DNA of 64,000 nucleotides, taken from NCBI GenBank assembly GCA_932294295.1, contig OW028573.1, positions 68,921,829 through 68,985,828 of the forward strand, given 5' to 3'. The notes beneath the pieces are model-generated. The model ran no database searches. It had not been told where the DNA came from and worked only from the letters and a program-made list of their open reading frames with translations. The position numbers were made by a program, and so were the translations under genes. How positions within the stretch are numbered: the first letter of the stretch is position 1; each line of letters starts with the position of its first letter. The DNA comes from Alitta virens. Its lineage: Eukaryota; Annelida; Polychaeta; Phyllodocida; Nereididae. Positions 11,208-26,200 of this stretch are shown here, in pieces.

Positions 11208-14200
11208 CTGAAATTAAGAGTAAAACGGATATTAGTAATTGAGAATATCAAAGACTTAACAAGTTGCCAGCCACCATGCATACTGAACTAGTTCATTATC
11301 ATATTCAACACTTACCGACATCCTTAGAATTCAACTTTTTGCGTTTATGCAGGAGTGGGTTTACCGCTTCAACACTGTCAGGTGGGAAGACAATTTCCTT
11401 TTTAGGATAACTGTTCGCATGAGACTGCTTCTGCTGGAACAGGAGAACCATTATTACACTTTATCAAGACAGCACGGGAACAGGATAACATGGGAGTGAA
11501 GAATATTTATATGTTACGTAAAACTGCCTCCATTCTTCTCACATATTTTAGTTATTCCTCATGTCAGATTTTATACTATCTCAGATGGTCTACTTAAAAA
11601 TGTCTACAAAATCAGTGGCGTGTACGCATAACTTACAGGCATTTTCTGGGGCGTGAACGGCTTGCCAACTTCTTGTTTCATTGGGGACATCCTGTTGAGG
11701 CGGTTGTAAAGGCCATAGGGAGGTACGCTGGCAGTTGAAGGAGGCATGCTTTGGCCACTGCTGCTGCTGTTGGTCGTGAATCCTGATGTGGTGGAACTGC
11801 TGGGAGGACCAGTCGCAGAAGCCCCGGGAGGAAAACTTCTCTGTCCCATACCTGACCAGCTTCCATCTGCACCTCTCGTGCTACTTCGCATATCTGAGAA
11901 ATCATCATGTGGGTGAGAATATGGCATAGGAGCAGGACTGTACGAAGACAGTCCATCATTTAATCCACCTGCAAAAGTGTTAGTATTGTCATGAGGATAG
12001 AGGGGTCTGAAGGGTGGGCTGCAATAGCCTCCGTCCCCTCCATACATGGCACCTGCAACACCTGCAACAAAGAGAAAGCAAATGTTTCTTGTCAGTGGAG
12101 CTGGCTCACATCTTACAACCATGCACATGGCTTAACCATAACCAGTCACTTTAAAGGAGTATAAGATTTTATCTCTCGTTTTTCCCTTTATATCATATTT
12201 ATGTCATACAAGACGTAAATGTAACCCAGTGCCGTGCAAGGTTGTCAGAAAACATACTACAGCCACACCACAGAGAAATTAGAGCTTCACCATCTTCTGA
12301 CAATTTCATGTTAATAGAATACTCTGCTATCCCATGGCTTTACAAGGATGTCTGGCTATCACATCACACATGCTATGTAAAACTGAAACTGAAAAGACAT
12401 CAATCACTCGAGGTAAACCAAATTTAAAGAGTAAATAAATGAATCAAAACAGCATTCATAGCTTTAGTCAACATATCAGATCATGGACTTGCTATGAATA
12501 CTTGTAAGAATTTCCTTTTTTTTTTTTTTCAAATCAGCCAAAAGCATGATGAATAGTCAGTTCTGCTGCACTAATACCATGCAATTGGTAATTTCATTTT
12601 CAAAATGTCTCCGTGTTATAAGATTTTGGAATGTTCTCTCTTTTTTCTGAATGGGAAGTTGTTTCTTTTGTTTTATTTGGTAATTTTCCATCAGAACTTT
12701 AATTCTTCATCATAATAGTTTTGATTGCGTGGATAAATATTCCAATAAATGAATGAATAAACAAAAACAAAATACAACCACAGAATGACATTTGTAATAA
12801 ATCTGAAAGGATAAATATGACAATTGTCATGCTATCATGCAATATACAATGTTATGTGCGACATTGTGGTAAAAATTTCTTAATCACAAATTTCAAACAA
12901 TTTATGCATTTGTTTAGGTATCCAAAAAGATCCACAATGTCACACTTCTAAACCACATACTGCATATCAACAATGTTCTAAGGTGATGATGCATCCTATA
13001 GTCTACCTTCAAAATGCAAATGAAAAGATGTAATTGTTAATCAGCATGCAAACAATATTGATCTGTAAGACAGAAATGTTCGTAAGTTAATCTCAGTTGT
13101 CATAACTGGTTTCTCAATTATTTTGAAGTACAGGTCAAAAAGAAGCTATTTGAAAATTGAGGTTAATCTTACTGAACATTTCAGCTCACATTACAAGTGC
13201 TTTTTCAAAATCATTGTAAATATGGGTATTACTTAACGACTCCCACAATAATCTAGGAAATTATACATTTAAGGGAATCTAAAATTCCATACACATTGAA
13301 ATATTTAGGAAAAAATAACACTGAACATCTATAATACTAACCAGGTTGCATGGAATCTTGTGGCATGTTGGGACGAGGCTGGTTATAACCATATTGCTGA
13401 CCAGTCGGGGTGTTTGGATATCCTGCAAGTTTACATGATCAAATATTATACCACATGCATTTGGAGTTTAAGTAACAATTGTATAATTGAACAGTACTAA
13501 AATGTACAACTTTGCCACAAATCTAGATTGAAACTTACCAGGAGGCACATTGTAACCGTCTCTCTGGAAGCCAGGGTACTGCTTCTGGCCTTGGAACCCA
13601 GGCATGGGCTGGCCTGGCTTTTGTCCATACATGGGCTGCTGACTTTGTGGGTGGTTGGGAGTGGGGTAATTTGACTGGTTAAAATTGCCATCTTGTCCTT
13701 GGCTACCAAAACCTGCAGGTCGTGGGTATGGCTGTCCACTGGCGTTAGGACCAGGATAACTACTATCGGGCGGTCCATGTCCAGTCGGCCTATTTGACAT
13801 CATTGGTTGTTGGTTAGGGTAAGGTCTAGGGGGCCCACCGGCAGGGCCTGAATAACTAGTGCTGCTAGTTGAGGTGGGCGCGTCAGGCCCTTGGCTTGAT
13901 GTCTGCAGCATTGGGCTAGAACAGCTTGGTGGCTGCGAAGATGGCTGGCTTGAAGGACTAGGAGCCTGCTGATCATACCTAAGAAATTATCGCTCACACA
14001 TTAGTTTGCATTTTTAAAAGATATTTCCATCCCACATCAAACTGAAGGCTAGTAAGCTCCTGGTCACAAATGAGGTCAAAAGAAAATTAGCGATCTGACA
14101 CAAATCAAACCTGACAAAGCAATTCTACAAATTTGTGTGTATTTCAGCTCAACACAGGAGTGACATAGCTCATGTAAGATTATGGAATGGCTGGTATAAC

Positions 14201-17200
14201 ATGCATTACAATTAATGGTGTTACACAAAAGGTTCCGTGAGCTACCAACAAAATTCACCACAGACGGACAGTACAAAACAAGATAACAAAATAAAAATGA
14301 TGACAAGAGTAAAAAGCTGTTAAATTTGCACAATGAAATATGAATTAGTGCTGCTTTGCAATTTAGCATTGAGGAGAGGCGGTAAGAGAAGAGAGAACTT
14401 ACTTCTTGGAGAGTAGTTTCTGCAACAACTTGTCTGCTAAACCAGGCTGAGATCTGTATGGGTAAAATAACAGCTGTCTTATCAGCATCTAACTGAGCAT
14501 CACCAAGGCGCCTCATTTTGTCTGTTAAGCAGCTTGTTTTACCAATACCTTACTTTACACTTTTCCATAATTATTACCTTGTAGTAAATTAAGCTCTTTG
14601 CAGCTAAGGAAAACAAAGGAAAGAGTACAATTCTAATAGAATTTACTAAAAGCAAATCTAAAAGATTGAACTACGTGTCTTTGCAAGACAAGTCCTGTTC
14701 ATTGGAACACCAGGTGTCCCTGCTCAGAGACAAGTAGTTCAACCTTGTCTGCATGTGGTGATTCAAATCAGATTAAGAGCATCATACAGATCGAACTATG
14801 TGATTCGAACAGCATATTGACTTCGGAAATCTAGGTTTCTACCATTGAAAGTATGGCTTATCAGGGTTTAAGACAAAAACCACACAAATTCACAATAATC
14901 TGATGGGAATAACCACAACATGAAGGATTAATATAATACTGCAATTCTTCCTAACGGGATCATAGGTTTGACTAAATGAAAGACTACATACCTCTCTTGA
15001 GATGGCGGGCCAGGATAGGAAGGATACTGACTGGAGCTACTGCTAGGCTGGTTGGGATAGCTGCTCGACTGACTGTTGTAACTCTCCTGGCCCTGTGAAG
15101 AAGTGGACGTTGGAGGTGGTGGACCTTGTTGTCCAGGCATCATGTTGTTGGAATTCCGCCGATACGGGTCATTTGGGTACTGGTCATTACTTGAACCAGG
15201 TCGACTGGGTCTGTTCATCCCTTCAGGATAAGACCCTTGAGGCTGTCCCTGCTGGTATGGGGGCATGCTACCAGGCCTGTTATAAGGAGGGTAGGAATTG
15301 GGCATGTTGCCCCCCTGCATGTTGCCACTGGAATTGTAGCCTCTTCCATAATGCTGTCCTGGGGGTCCCATTCCCTGTCCCTCTGAAAAGTTTCGATCAT
15401 TCAATCCCTCACCATTGTTAGACATCATGTTAGGAGGTGGCGGCCTGTTGGCCATCATCTGGCCTCCCGACATGCTGTTTGCCAGGCTGTTTGCCATGCT
15501 ACTGCCTGGCATCATGCTATTGTTCGGCATCACACCTCTGTTGTTAGGCATCATGCCATTGTTCGGCATTACTGAAGTGTTGGGAGGCATGTTACTCTGA
15601 TTTATCATTGAATTGTCATAATGAGGGGGTATATTGTTAGGCATAATGCCCTGGTTTGGAGGAGGCATCATCGCAGGTCCATGCATTTCACCTCCCATAC
15701 CAGGCATCCGCTGACCAGGGTAGCCCTCGTACCCAGGAGGTTGTTGTCGGCCTTGGTAGGGGTCTTGGGGTGGCCCATTGTTGGAGTTTGGAACCGTGGT
15801 GGCTGCAGTAAAAAGAAACATCAAATCAGCTACACCTTATGAACGACAAAAGTGGATTTCCACAGTATTAAAACAGTTTTTCTAAAACACAATCATACCA
15901 TTAGCATTAGCAGGGCGCTTGCTCTCCTTCTTCTGTGTCATGGACTCTATCTGTGCTAAGACAGGATTGGGATCCATTCCTCCATTATCAAATTTACATT
16001 CAAATGGAAAGAGATGCTTGATGTAGTTCTTCCTCAAAGTGAATCCAGCACTCCCTGAGGAACCTACATTAATGGCAGCACTAATTTCTCTCCACTTTTT
16101 CGTTTTAGTAACCTGCAATAACAAAGTATATTCTTGTTATGCAAATCTAGATCCTAAATCAATGGCAGATGAATAACAGACCTTTACATTACATTTTTAT
16201 TCCAAGAATTTTATATAAGCGAAGCCAAGTAGCTTTTGTGTACACACTGTATTAACATTTCAGGCTTCTTCAATCAAGATCTTTATAAGGTCAAGCAATT
16301 AGGCTGCAGGTTATCTAATTTGTCAACCTGAGGAACTCGACACACAGCTTTGGCAAGCAGCCTAAATGGCACTGCCCATTGCTGATGATAGCTCTACCAG
16401 CAGTGGCACCGATCCCCCTTGGAGGCTTGGTAGCAGCCTAGCCTAGACAGGACAGCTGCAGTAAACTGGGAGCCAAAGGTCATCAAGTGCAGACCTAATA
16501 GACATTACAAGACTGTGTTGTGGATACACTGTCTGCATTCAGGGGACTGGGCTGCCCTTGGGACAAATTTTATAGGGCACTTGGATGTAATACCACAACA
16601 GGCTATTCACTCTACACAAAAGCATGCAAGCCCATGGGCTGGCATTTACAGGCATGTACATAATCATAGAGTAGCATAAACTGATATCATTGTTCAATAC
16701 CACAAATTAAAACAAACATGCTGAATACTAATAACTGTTAAAACATTAATTTTACGTAGTCATGCAAAAAGTAAGGTCATGCAGGAAGAAGTTTTTTTTT
16801 TGGGGGGGAAAATGAGCAATGCCAACCAAACCGAAAAAATCAATTATGAAATGCATCAGCAAAAAAAAAAAAAGAATCTTTACCCAGTCAAATTTAGTCA
16901 GCTACAAATTAGTATGGTCAAAAACAAAAATTGTTATGCATTGCAGTTAGGTTTTCTACAAAGAAAGAAATGTTCCCTAATCAATTGCTTAATGCTGAAC
17001 ATATACTTGCCACCAAAACAAATTGCTAATGCCTTAAGAGAGATTACAAACTATTCCTCTAAAGCAATAGAAGTGTGTGTGTACATAAGTAAATAAGCAG
17101 GGGATCTACATTCTAATGAGCAGGCTAAAAAGGCTAATGCTGAAAAGGCGCTACAGACTACGGTAGCGTACCTCAAGCAGGCCACCTCTCTCCTTGACCA

Positions 17201-20200
17201 TAACATAGAGTCGGTAGAGGTCAATGGGTTGTTTGCTGATCATAGGCATGGCAGTGATGGGTGTGCCCTTCTCATCCATATAGGAAAACAGGCGATCCAG
17301 GAAAGGTCTTCTCTCAGTCTCGTCTCCCATGTCATAGAGGCGCATGGCACCTTCGTGTTTCTGCTGCAATTGGGTATGGGAACTCTGTAAAGGAACAAAC
17401 ACACAAGACTGGTCACCAGACAACACCTAGACACACAGCACAGCATCCTCACCTTCGTATAAACACTGAAACACATATCCAGCACCCCCTTAAACTTGCA
17501 AAACATACAAACATACAAGAGCAACCCGCTTACAAAGTATGCGATTTATACATTGAAATACATTGAAGTGCTTGCCTAACACCAAATAACTCTTCACACT
17601 GAAACTTTTAATTTAATAAGACTTGTTATACAAATTCAACAATACATGTTTGTGCCCAAAACAACATCCAGTTGTGAGAAATTGTGACCACCAACACACC
17701 ACATTATCACAACAGAAAAAAAATACAACATTATCAAACTACTCAAGACACAAGAACCTTGTTTTTCTTTTTTCTTCTTAAGCCACTAGACAAACAATCC
17801 CCCAAGCCTCAGTTACTGGCAACAAGTGGCAAGGCTGTCGCCTGCCTAATTGACAAATCAATAAAATGATCCAATTACACCCGTTTTCTATTTGGCTTAA
17901 GGCAACCATTAAATCCTAATAAGTAACAAGTCCCCGAAGTGGAGATGATTAACTGCAACAGACTGTCGAGAGCATTACAATGAATTTAGGGCTAATGTAC
18001 TAGCCTTTCATCTAATATGACGTAACAGATAAACATGAGCATTCAGTGTGTCAATGGGTTAGCAGGTAAGTAGGTCAGGGCCACTCTCACGTTCATGTCA
18101 TTGCTGGCTTTTTGTCTTGATCAATGAGGCAGCAGCTCACTCAGCATCAGCAAGTGTCGGCCAAACGGAGAGCTGAGCTGAGAGGGGGAGGGGGGGGGGG
18201 GCATAGTGTCCTGAAGAGTAGTGATCTGCCGCCGGTCATCTATCTTGCAGGACCACAACAGAAGCAGCAGCTGCCCACTACCCCTGCAGCAGCCCAATGC
18301 TGTCCTAATCTAACAGGCATTCCTAGGCAGGTAGTTCACCCCTTGGGCCCAGCAGGGGAATCCCCATTCATTTGGATCCATCCAAGTTATGCTATTTTCA
18401 AGTGACCCCCCCCCCACATCACCTCAGCTGCTCATAATATAGGTCAGGGTTTAAAATGCGTGGGCGTGTGTATACAAAGGTTGTGTCTGCCATCACAGAC
18501 AGACCCCCCCCCCCCCCAAACCACTTTCCCCCCATCCCTCCCAGGCAAGCTGCCAGCCAGATCAGCAGCAACAATCTCTTTAGCTCTTCTATGTCAACAT
18601 GACCTTAGTGCACTCAATAACCTTGACTTCCCCACAGATCTAGCAATGTGATCCCACCAAACAGGTACCAGAGACTGGAAACAAACCCTTACCATGTAAA
18701 CAATAAACATAGAGCCACTAGCAGAGATATACCAATGATGCCACATGCTTTTTCGCATGGCATTTTGTTGTTTAATCCCTGACATAAACTGGACTGTCAT
18801 CCACAGTAAAATAACTTTAGATCCTTGAAAAGTTTAAATTTGACCATCATCACAGGCATTAACTGCACAAATTTAAGATCCCAACCATTCATAATATATA
18901 TCTATTAGAGGGGAAAAAATCTGACCAAATACAATAATTTTCTTAAAACAACCCAGCCTCAGGAAATCAGTTCAGCATTTTAATTAATACACAAAGAGAT
19001 GGTGCATCTTATGTTATCAGACAGCGAAAGCAATTCTATCAGCACTCTTTAGTAACAGTGCGATCAAAAGCACATAGGTGACCAAAATCAGTGGCTAGTG
19101 AGACTAAGACAAATGCATAAGAATAAGAGAGACTATGAAACTCACCGGCGTTCCAGGCCAGCTGGGGCTGCTAATATTATCATCGTCATGAATAGAAGAT
19201 TGACTGGCACTGGGTGATGGGGCCACAGGAGTTGCAGGGTGCGACAAATCCTGAAAATTGCAATAAAAGTTTGCATCACTTTCCACTTTCCAGACAATTA
19301 CATCAATATTGTAACAGGATTACGTCCAAGAATCGGGCAATTGCCTCAATTAACCCATACACACCTTGCCCCTTGGGGGTTGAGTATCGTCTGAACATGT
19401 GGACGACATGGAATTTTCATCTACGGGAGGTCGGTGGTGATTGCTGTTGCTCTCTGAAGGTTGCATGGAAGGTGTGGATGAGGGAGGCGGCATTTCCGCA
19501 GATGTTACAGGTGTAGCAGCATTTGGAGTCTGTGCTCCTTCTGAAATGACATGAGCATTAGTAACACACCGAGTATAATTCCTTAGCTGATTGGGAATAC
19601 CATAGGACCAATTATGTTTGTCTCCCCAGTTTTTCACAGACCACAGTCAACAAAGCCAGGAACCTACCTGTACCAGACAAGGGGGTCTTAGGTTCAGGAG
19701 TAGGATCGTCATTACTGTTGCTGTCATGGGGTGTACTGCGTCCCTGGCTGTTTCCCTGAGAACCCAAGATTGTCGGAGGTTGACTTTGAGGTGAGGCAGG
19801 ACCCACATTCTGCGAACCCATGCCACCCATCATGTCACCATAGCTGGAGGAAGGGGGTCCCTGGCCAGGACTCATTCTGTTAACATTCTCAAGGCCTACA
19901 TGGCCAGGAGGTCCATACTGGTTCATAGACAAGCCTGGGCTCCCAAAATGACCAAATCCTTTACCTGGAGGCATTAACTGGCCTTGGCTGTTGGGGGGCT
20001 GTGAGGCCATCCCCGACCCTGGTCCAGGCGGATGTCCCTGTCCTTGTGATTCAAGTTGTTGACGTGCAAAGAGAGATCTGTTGGCTGCAGAATTGGCAGC
20101 AGCGATCATGGCAGCTTGGGCAGCAGCCTGAGCACCCTTTGGTCCTGGAGATTGTTGATTTGGGGGAACATTGTTCATCGGATGCTGCTGTGGCGGCTGC

Positions 20201-23200
20201 TGCGGGGGCTGCTGCGGTGGCGGCTGCGGTGGCGGCTGCAGCGGGGGCTGCGGCGGCTGTTGCTGCGGCGGCGGCGGCGGCTGCGGCTGCATGGAATTGG
20301 ACAGGTTGAGTCCAGGTCCCATTGACTGCTGGTTGTTGTAATTATTGTAATGACTGTTCATGGGACCTGCCTGAGGGTAAGAATTGGGGTAGCCCCCTGG
20401 ACCAGGTCTGCCCATTGGATTCATGTTGTTGGGATACATCTGACCCATAGGTCCAGGTGAATAACTGTTGTGACCACCGTATCCGCCCATTCCACCAGGT
20501 CCTCTGTTTGTGTATTGTCCTGTAAAGAATAAAAAAAAAATTCAGTCATTTAATTATATGAATGATTATTCCTGGTTAATGCAATAAAATGTCTATAACG
20601 ACGTACCGTAAAGGAGGGTATTATCGACAGGGCGGGTATTTTCAACACTTAAATTAGTTTGTTAAGATAAAAATAGTAAATTGTTAACATTTTAATGTGA
20701 GTGTCGATAATATCCTCCGCTACGGTACTTAAGAAATACTTGCACATAATTAACATAGAGGCAAAACCGTTTATTCTTTTAAGCATAAAGCAGACAATTT
20801 TATATACACATTTTCAGGAAAATTAATTATCTGTGTCCGGAGCACCTAACAACATAAGACAGATGTATAAGATGCGATCAGATCAGAGAGCATATGACCC
20901 TCAAGTCCAGAGTGTTTGGAATTTTTAGACCAGTAGGACTCTTATAACTCAGAGCGTCTGTGTGTGACACACTTCAGTGACCAGGTGGAAATCACAGCTT
21001 TAATTCCCATACACCTAATATTACAACAGAAAGAAACAAAACTTCCTATAAGAAGAAACTGAGATCACCTGAATGCTCAGAAAGTGAGAATGATGAACCT
21101 ACAACAATAGCTAAACGTAAACATAACTCAATATCTGGGAGAGAAAAGGGGGGGGGGGGGGGCTTGCTGGTAGACAAGGTCCAGCTGCCCTGTCACACAC
21201 AACCAAGCATGGTCTATTAACAACCACAGTCACGAGGAGAAATTAGAAGCAGCTGCAGTTACATTACATAACGACTAAATAACAGTCATGCTGCTACTGA
21301 CATACACTTGCTAGCCAATGAAGGCTAGCATGCACATATAGTCACAGCAAACCAGGTTATCTATCTCCAAGCTAGGTCAGTAAGAACTTCAATACTTGGA
21401 TGACAATGATACTACAGTGACAATGCTTTCATTCTATAATTTCCATATATATACACTGTAGGTAATTCTTTCATAACTCACACAACATATTTAACTTTTT
21501 GTTTCATTTTTTACATACTCATAGAATCTATTAAAGCAAATAAAACGGGCAATATATTCGCGAGACTTCAAACAAACAGCACAATGAAACTGTCAACCTA
21601 TTCTACTTAAAAAGTTATAAAAAACTTTTTTAAACTACCTTTTGGCAACATTTCACTTCATTCATTCGATACGAGACCAAACTTAGACGGTTTCAAATAC
21701 ACATAAGCCTAAAGAAAATCGATATTAGAGTTGAGACTCCCTTAAGGTTTGGGAGTGCACTCCTAGCTCTAATATAACGCCAGTATATTCTGTAGCCTAG
21801 CGCCTGTGCTGAATACTCACCATTGTTGGCGATAGGACCAAGAAGATTGGTGCTGTTTCTAGCCACAAAAACTTCACTAGCCTCGTTGATTGTACGGCCC
21901 AGCATATAGTGGTTGAGCGCTCTTGTCCCAGTATTCATGGTCCCACAATATACAGTGGGACATAGGAGTTTAGAGGAGATGCATTCACCGCGCTATACGC
22001 TGTTTGCTCGCTCAACATTGACACTCCGTTGTAGTCCAAAGGTAATGCGTGGTGCAGGGCTCTCGCCGCGCTCAAATAGACCACTACAGGGCTCTCTCCA
22101 TTCGCCCTTTACGAGCAGCCTCAGCTATCTAAACTACCCTTTCACAACACAATACCAATCTACAGTTATGCCATCATTATCTGTGATCATAACAGAACCA
22201 TGGCTATTATGGCGTGACGGAATTTCTTGTTGGACATCCTTTTGTTGAAGCGATCTTTCTCAAGCTTCACTGCACACTGTTCGTGTCCCATTTGACAGTG
22301 AAACCGCCTCGACAAAATTTCCCCCGGTCTATCTTGTGCTATTCTGCTTCCTAGGAGTGACAGCATCTGAACTGCTTATAATGCTTATAATATAAACAGA
22401 GGCCCTAGAAAAATGAAAATCTTGGCCATGGCGACATCAGCAATAACAGGGACGCTGTGGTGAAGCAGGCATGGCGGCTGTTGGCTGCTGCTGCAGATGT
22501 TCGATGCAGATGCTGCCATTAGCTGTTGGCTTGGTCTAACTCAGCTTCATGCTTTACCAAAATCTTTTCGTTCATTTTTCAGTTAAGAGCTAAGTTTCTG
22601 CAGCTATTCAAGCGTGATCATTCCTACATATATCTAAATGTAAACAAATCTTTTCCTCTTAATACTTAAACGTTAATTTCAGCCGCAGCAGCTGTGGCAG
22701 ACTATGGCGTGTTTAAGTGAGTCACTGGGTCATATTACCTGTTATATTTTGAATAACAATATCCATAACCTGCTTTTAGGGCCTTTTTTAGTTTGTTTGG
22801 TCAACCAACATATTAAGAAGATCCCACTAACCATTTTAACCAGTTGTTACACACTCCAAACAAAAAAAAAACATTGGAAAAGGACAGTGCATATAAATTT
22901 AATTAGCTTCCTGACACAGCTTCTGATCCTGGTTTATCAATATCTTTCTCTGTGTCACACAAAGTTGTGTAATAATTTTTCAACATACCTAATGGAATAT
23001 ATACATTTTATCAAAGTTTATAAACATGTAAGATGGCGAAAGCAAAGGAAAATATATACGACCAAATCAAATTGTATAAAACTATGAATGCCAGAGGCCT
23101 AAATGCATATTGTAAGGGTCATTTTATAAAGACTGGTTAATATCTAATTTGGACTAACTCTACAGGCAAAATTGGAAATTCGGCAGAACGAGGGTTCACC

Positions 23201-26200
23201 AAGGCAACGATTCCTAACAATTGGACAATAGTAATTAATGAATTGGATAATAGGAACCAAAGAGTAAAAGAAGACAGGCTGAAAGAAAGAAAGAAAGGGC
23301 ATCTTACCAGGCTGGTTGGGGTACTGGCTATTGTGCTGGGAGAAGCCGGGTTGCATGTGGGATGGGGGCATGCCAGCAGGGTTAGGGACTGAAGCATTGG
23401 GTCCTCCTGGGCCCATCATACCTGGATGAGGCCCTGGACCTGCTGAGGACTTGTTCGGGTATCCACCACCTCCCATTTGGTTACCGGACATCCCACCAGG
23501 TGGTGGCATCATCGGTGGCATATAGCCTGAAAATAAATAAAATCGTGATTTCAAAACGCATCAGCCAGTTGTAACTGCAATGTTTCCCTCAATAGACCCG
23601 AACAGAGGCCTTTCAACAATTGATGGTCCCTCTACAGCTAAAATGATAATTTTTAAAGTTTCCATAAAATCAACCAACTATTTTAAAATTCAATTATCTA
23701 CGTTTATTGATCTACTGCAGTCAGAAACATTGCTTAGGATACCATTACATCATGCATCAGATTCACTCTAACAACCAAGGCAAGTTGATTATGAATTACG
23801 CCAGCATAACATGTCATGTACGGAGTCAATGTAGATAAGTATCTTTCCACTTTCTCACAGGATTTGGCAGTCAGATAAATTGATAATGGTTTGTTTAGGG
23901 TCGACGATCACTAGGTCATTGGTCAGTCACAAGGAAGTCATTCCCAGGCCAATCAATACAAAGTACTGTTCTCAAACGCTCTTGACACCATTTATCACAT
24001 TCTCAGACAGTGGCAGACAATCCAAAAACGATTATATACATAACTTAATAACGGCAGACACCTGTCACTCAACACCTCATACAGTTGTGACAATGTACTA
24101 CATGTTTGTCACCTAAGGCTATTATAATACAGAACAAATACAAGACCCTCACTGTACTCCTAATTAATAGCAGAACTAATGTCCACCAGCAGGATGAATG
24201 TAAATCAGTGTAATTTGTTGATCAGGAAACGACAATTGACTTCCACCATTACAAGTGTTCTTTTTTTAATAGCTCCATGTAAAGCTTATTTATAAATAGC
24301 AACAAGTAGGGCCTTAAAAGTCAATGGACAGATACCAGCCAAAAATCCCTTCATCCACTTAAATGCTAACTCCAATATCTTGTAAATTTTGCAAACAACA
24401 TTTCTCCCAGCTTAACATATAGTTTAGTGTAAATCTTCTTCCAGTGCCAGTCATGGGACGTTAGACCGTCAGTTATAAGCAAGACAAATTTCTGGGGCTG
24501 GGCATTCAGTCTTAATTGGACCATAACAACAGAAACAGAACAAGATCAAGCATAAAGTAGCACAGGTACAACATGTGGATCCCATACATAATGGCCTTTC
24601 AATCGCATGCCACGATTCAGCTGGGAGCGTGCCATTCAAGTGATAAATCACTCAGAATGGAGTGCTATAAATAGCCAACATGTGCCATATTTAACATGAG
24701 CAATTAGGAAGCCGAGATGTTTTTCATTGTGTGCAGGGCGAGTTCAATGTGGCATGAATCTCAAGAAGGGCAGGGTGATGATGATGATGGGATGGCACGC
24801 ATCAGTGAGCAAGAGGCCTTTCATCTCACTGGGCCCATCATAGCTCAGCATCAGGAGTAGCAGTCAACAGGTGGATCCCGGGTGTCAAACACAGCATGGC
24901 AAAGGCACCTTGACCCTTGACCCCCGCGGGCCAGCGGAGCCACCCCCCTAGAATCTCATTCTCATGCTAAACACTGGCGCGCCGGACTATGTTATTACCA
25001 CTGCAAGGTGGATCTAAGGAGCTCTCACCCCTCCTGGGGTCACTTCAAAACTGGGTCAAATGTGAAAGCACTGATTAACCCCTACCACTTGGCAAGCCTC
25101 CAGGAAATCCTGGTATTCCCCTTTCTAACTCAATTTACTATAAAAAATAGACACACACAAAAAAACTGCAGTGATAGCTTAACAGCTACCAGCAGCGATC
25201 AAGTGATGTCACTTGGCGTGTGCCAGAATATTTCAACACACACAACGTGAGGAAGTACTTTTTTTTTCAGCATCAGATAACAGTCTAATTAACCATAAAC
25301 AATAAATAGGTTTGCATTTCAAAGTGATTTGGAGTACATGGTAACAGCACCTACGTGTATCTGTGTGTGCAATGAATATGCAATTTTTATGTAAGTGCAA
25401 CAATACTCAGGTTACTGCACCCAGGCCACAGGTTGTGTCAGCTTGAAAACAATAACAAGGATCATCATATTTCAAGAAAGATGAGACCCCCCTGGGCCCT
25501 TGGGAGGGGGAGAGCAGTCAGTAGGGCACCCCTTGACCCAGATCTAAGCCTCTCCAGGAAATGGCACTCGAGTAACCCCGTCGCCTTCTTCGACTCCAAT
25601 AAAAAACACCTTCAAATGAAACCAATCTCAAGGCCAAGCCCGAAAAAACTCATGAATGACAGAAAAAGAAACAATGCTTCTGAATGAAAGGCGCTGGAAT
25701 CTGCTGCCTGCATTCACTAAGCTAACACTTTGGAGAGCCCTGCATGGCCTCCCATTGAATAACTGTGCTCCCTTCTGACGCATGCAACTGGAAAGTGAAA
25801 CTTGAATCATATGATCTTGACATCCTAGCACAGAACTTAAAGCGATCATCTACAGCTGTTGCTGACTCCAATATGTATATGTCCACTCCAACACCATTAA
25901 CCACAATGTTTCAATTAACTCATTCATTAACTATTCATTGGAGACAGTAGGTTTCAGGACAAACAACAGAAAGATATCTACCTTTAAAACCCTATGAATC
26001 TAATATTATCAACGAAGGATTAAGATTTTCTGAGTTTTCTAAACATCCTGCCATGCCAGCCATATTGGTGTTCTTCTCCTTGCAGCTCTCCCACCAGTGG
26101 AAATTTCCACATATTACATGACGCATAACACCCAATACACAAACTATGGAGACTTAATATTGACGAGACACGTCGGACCATGTATTTGCAGGCACATTAG

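Larger units (their letters stand above)
20520..23307 (-). other. ARID1: ARID1 intron 6 (2.79 kb)
   Basis: The intron contains a short palindromic transposon (20606-20725), a run of 15 guanines at 21148-21162, and the candidate alternative first exon with CpG-richer upstream sequence (21821-22120). The rest is AT-rich and unremarkable. Confidence 0.75.

Noticed and set aside
20001..20325. Antisense alanine/arginine-rich frames opposite exon 7
   Set aside because: These are shadows of the CAG/CCG-rich polyglutamine/polyproline coding sequence of ARID1.
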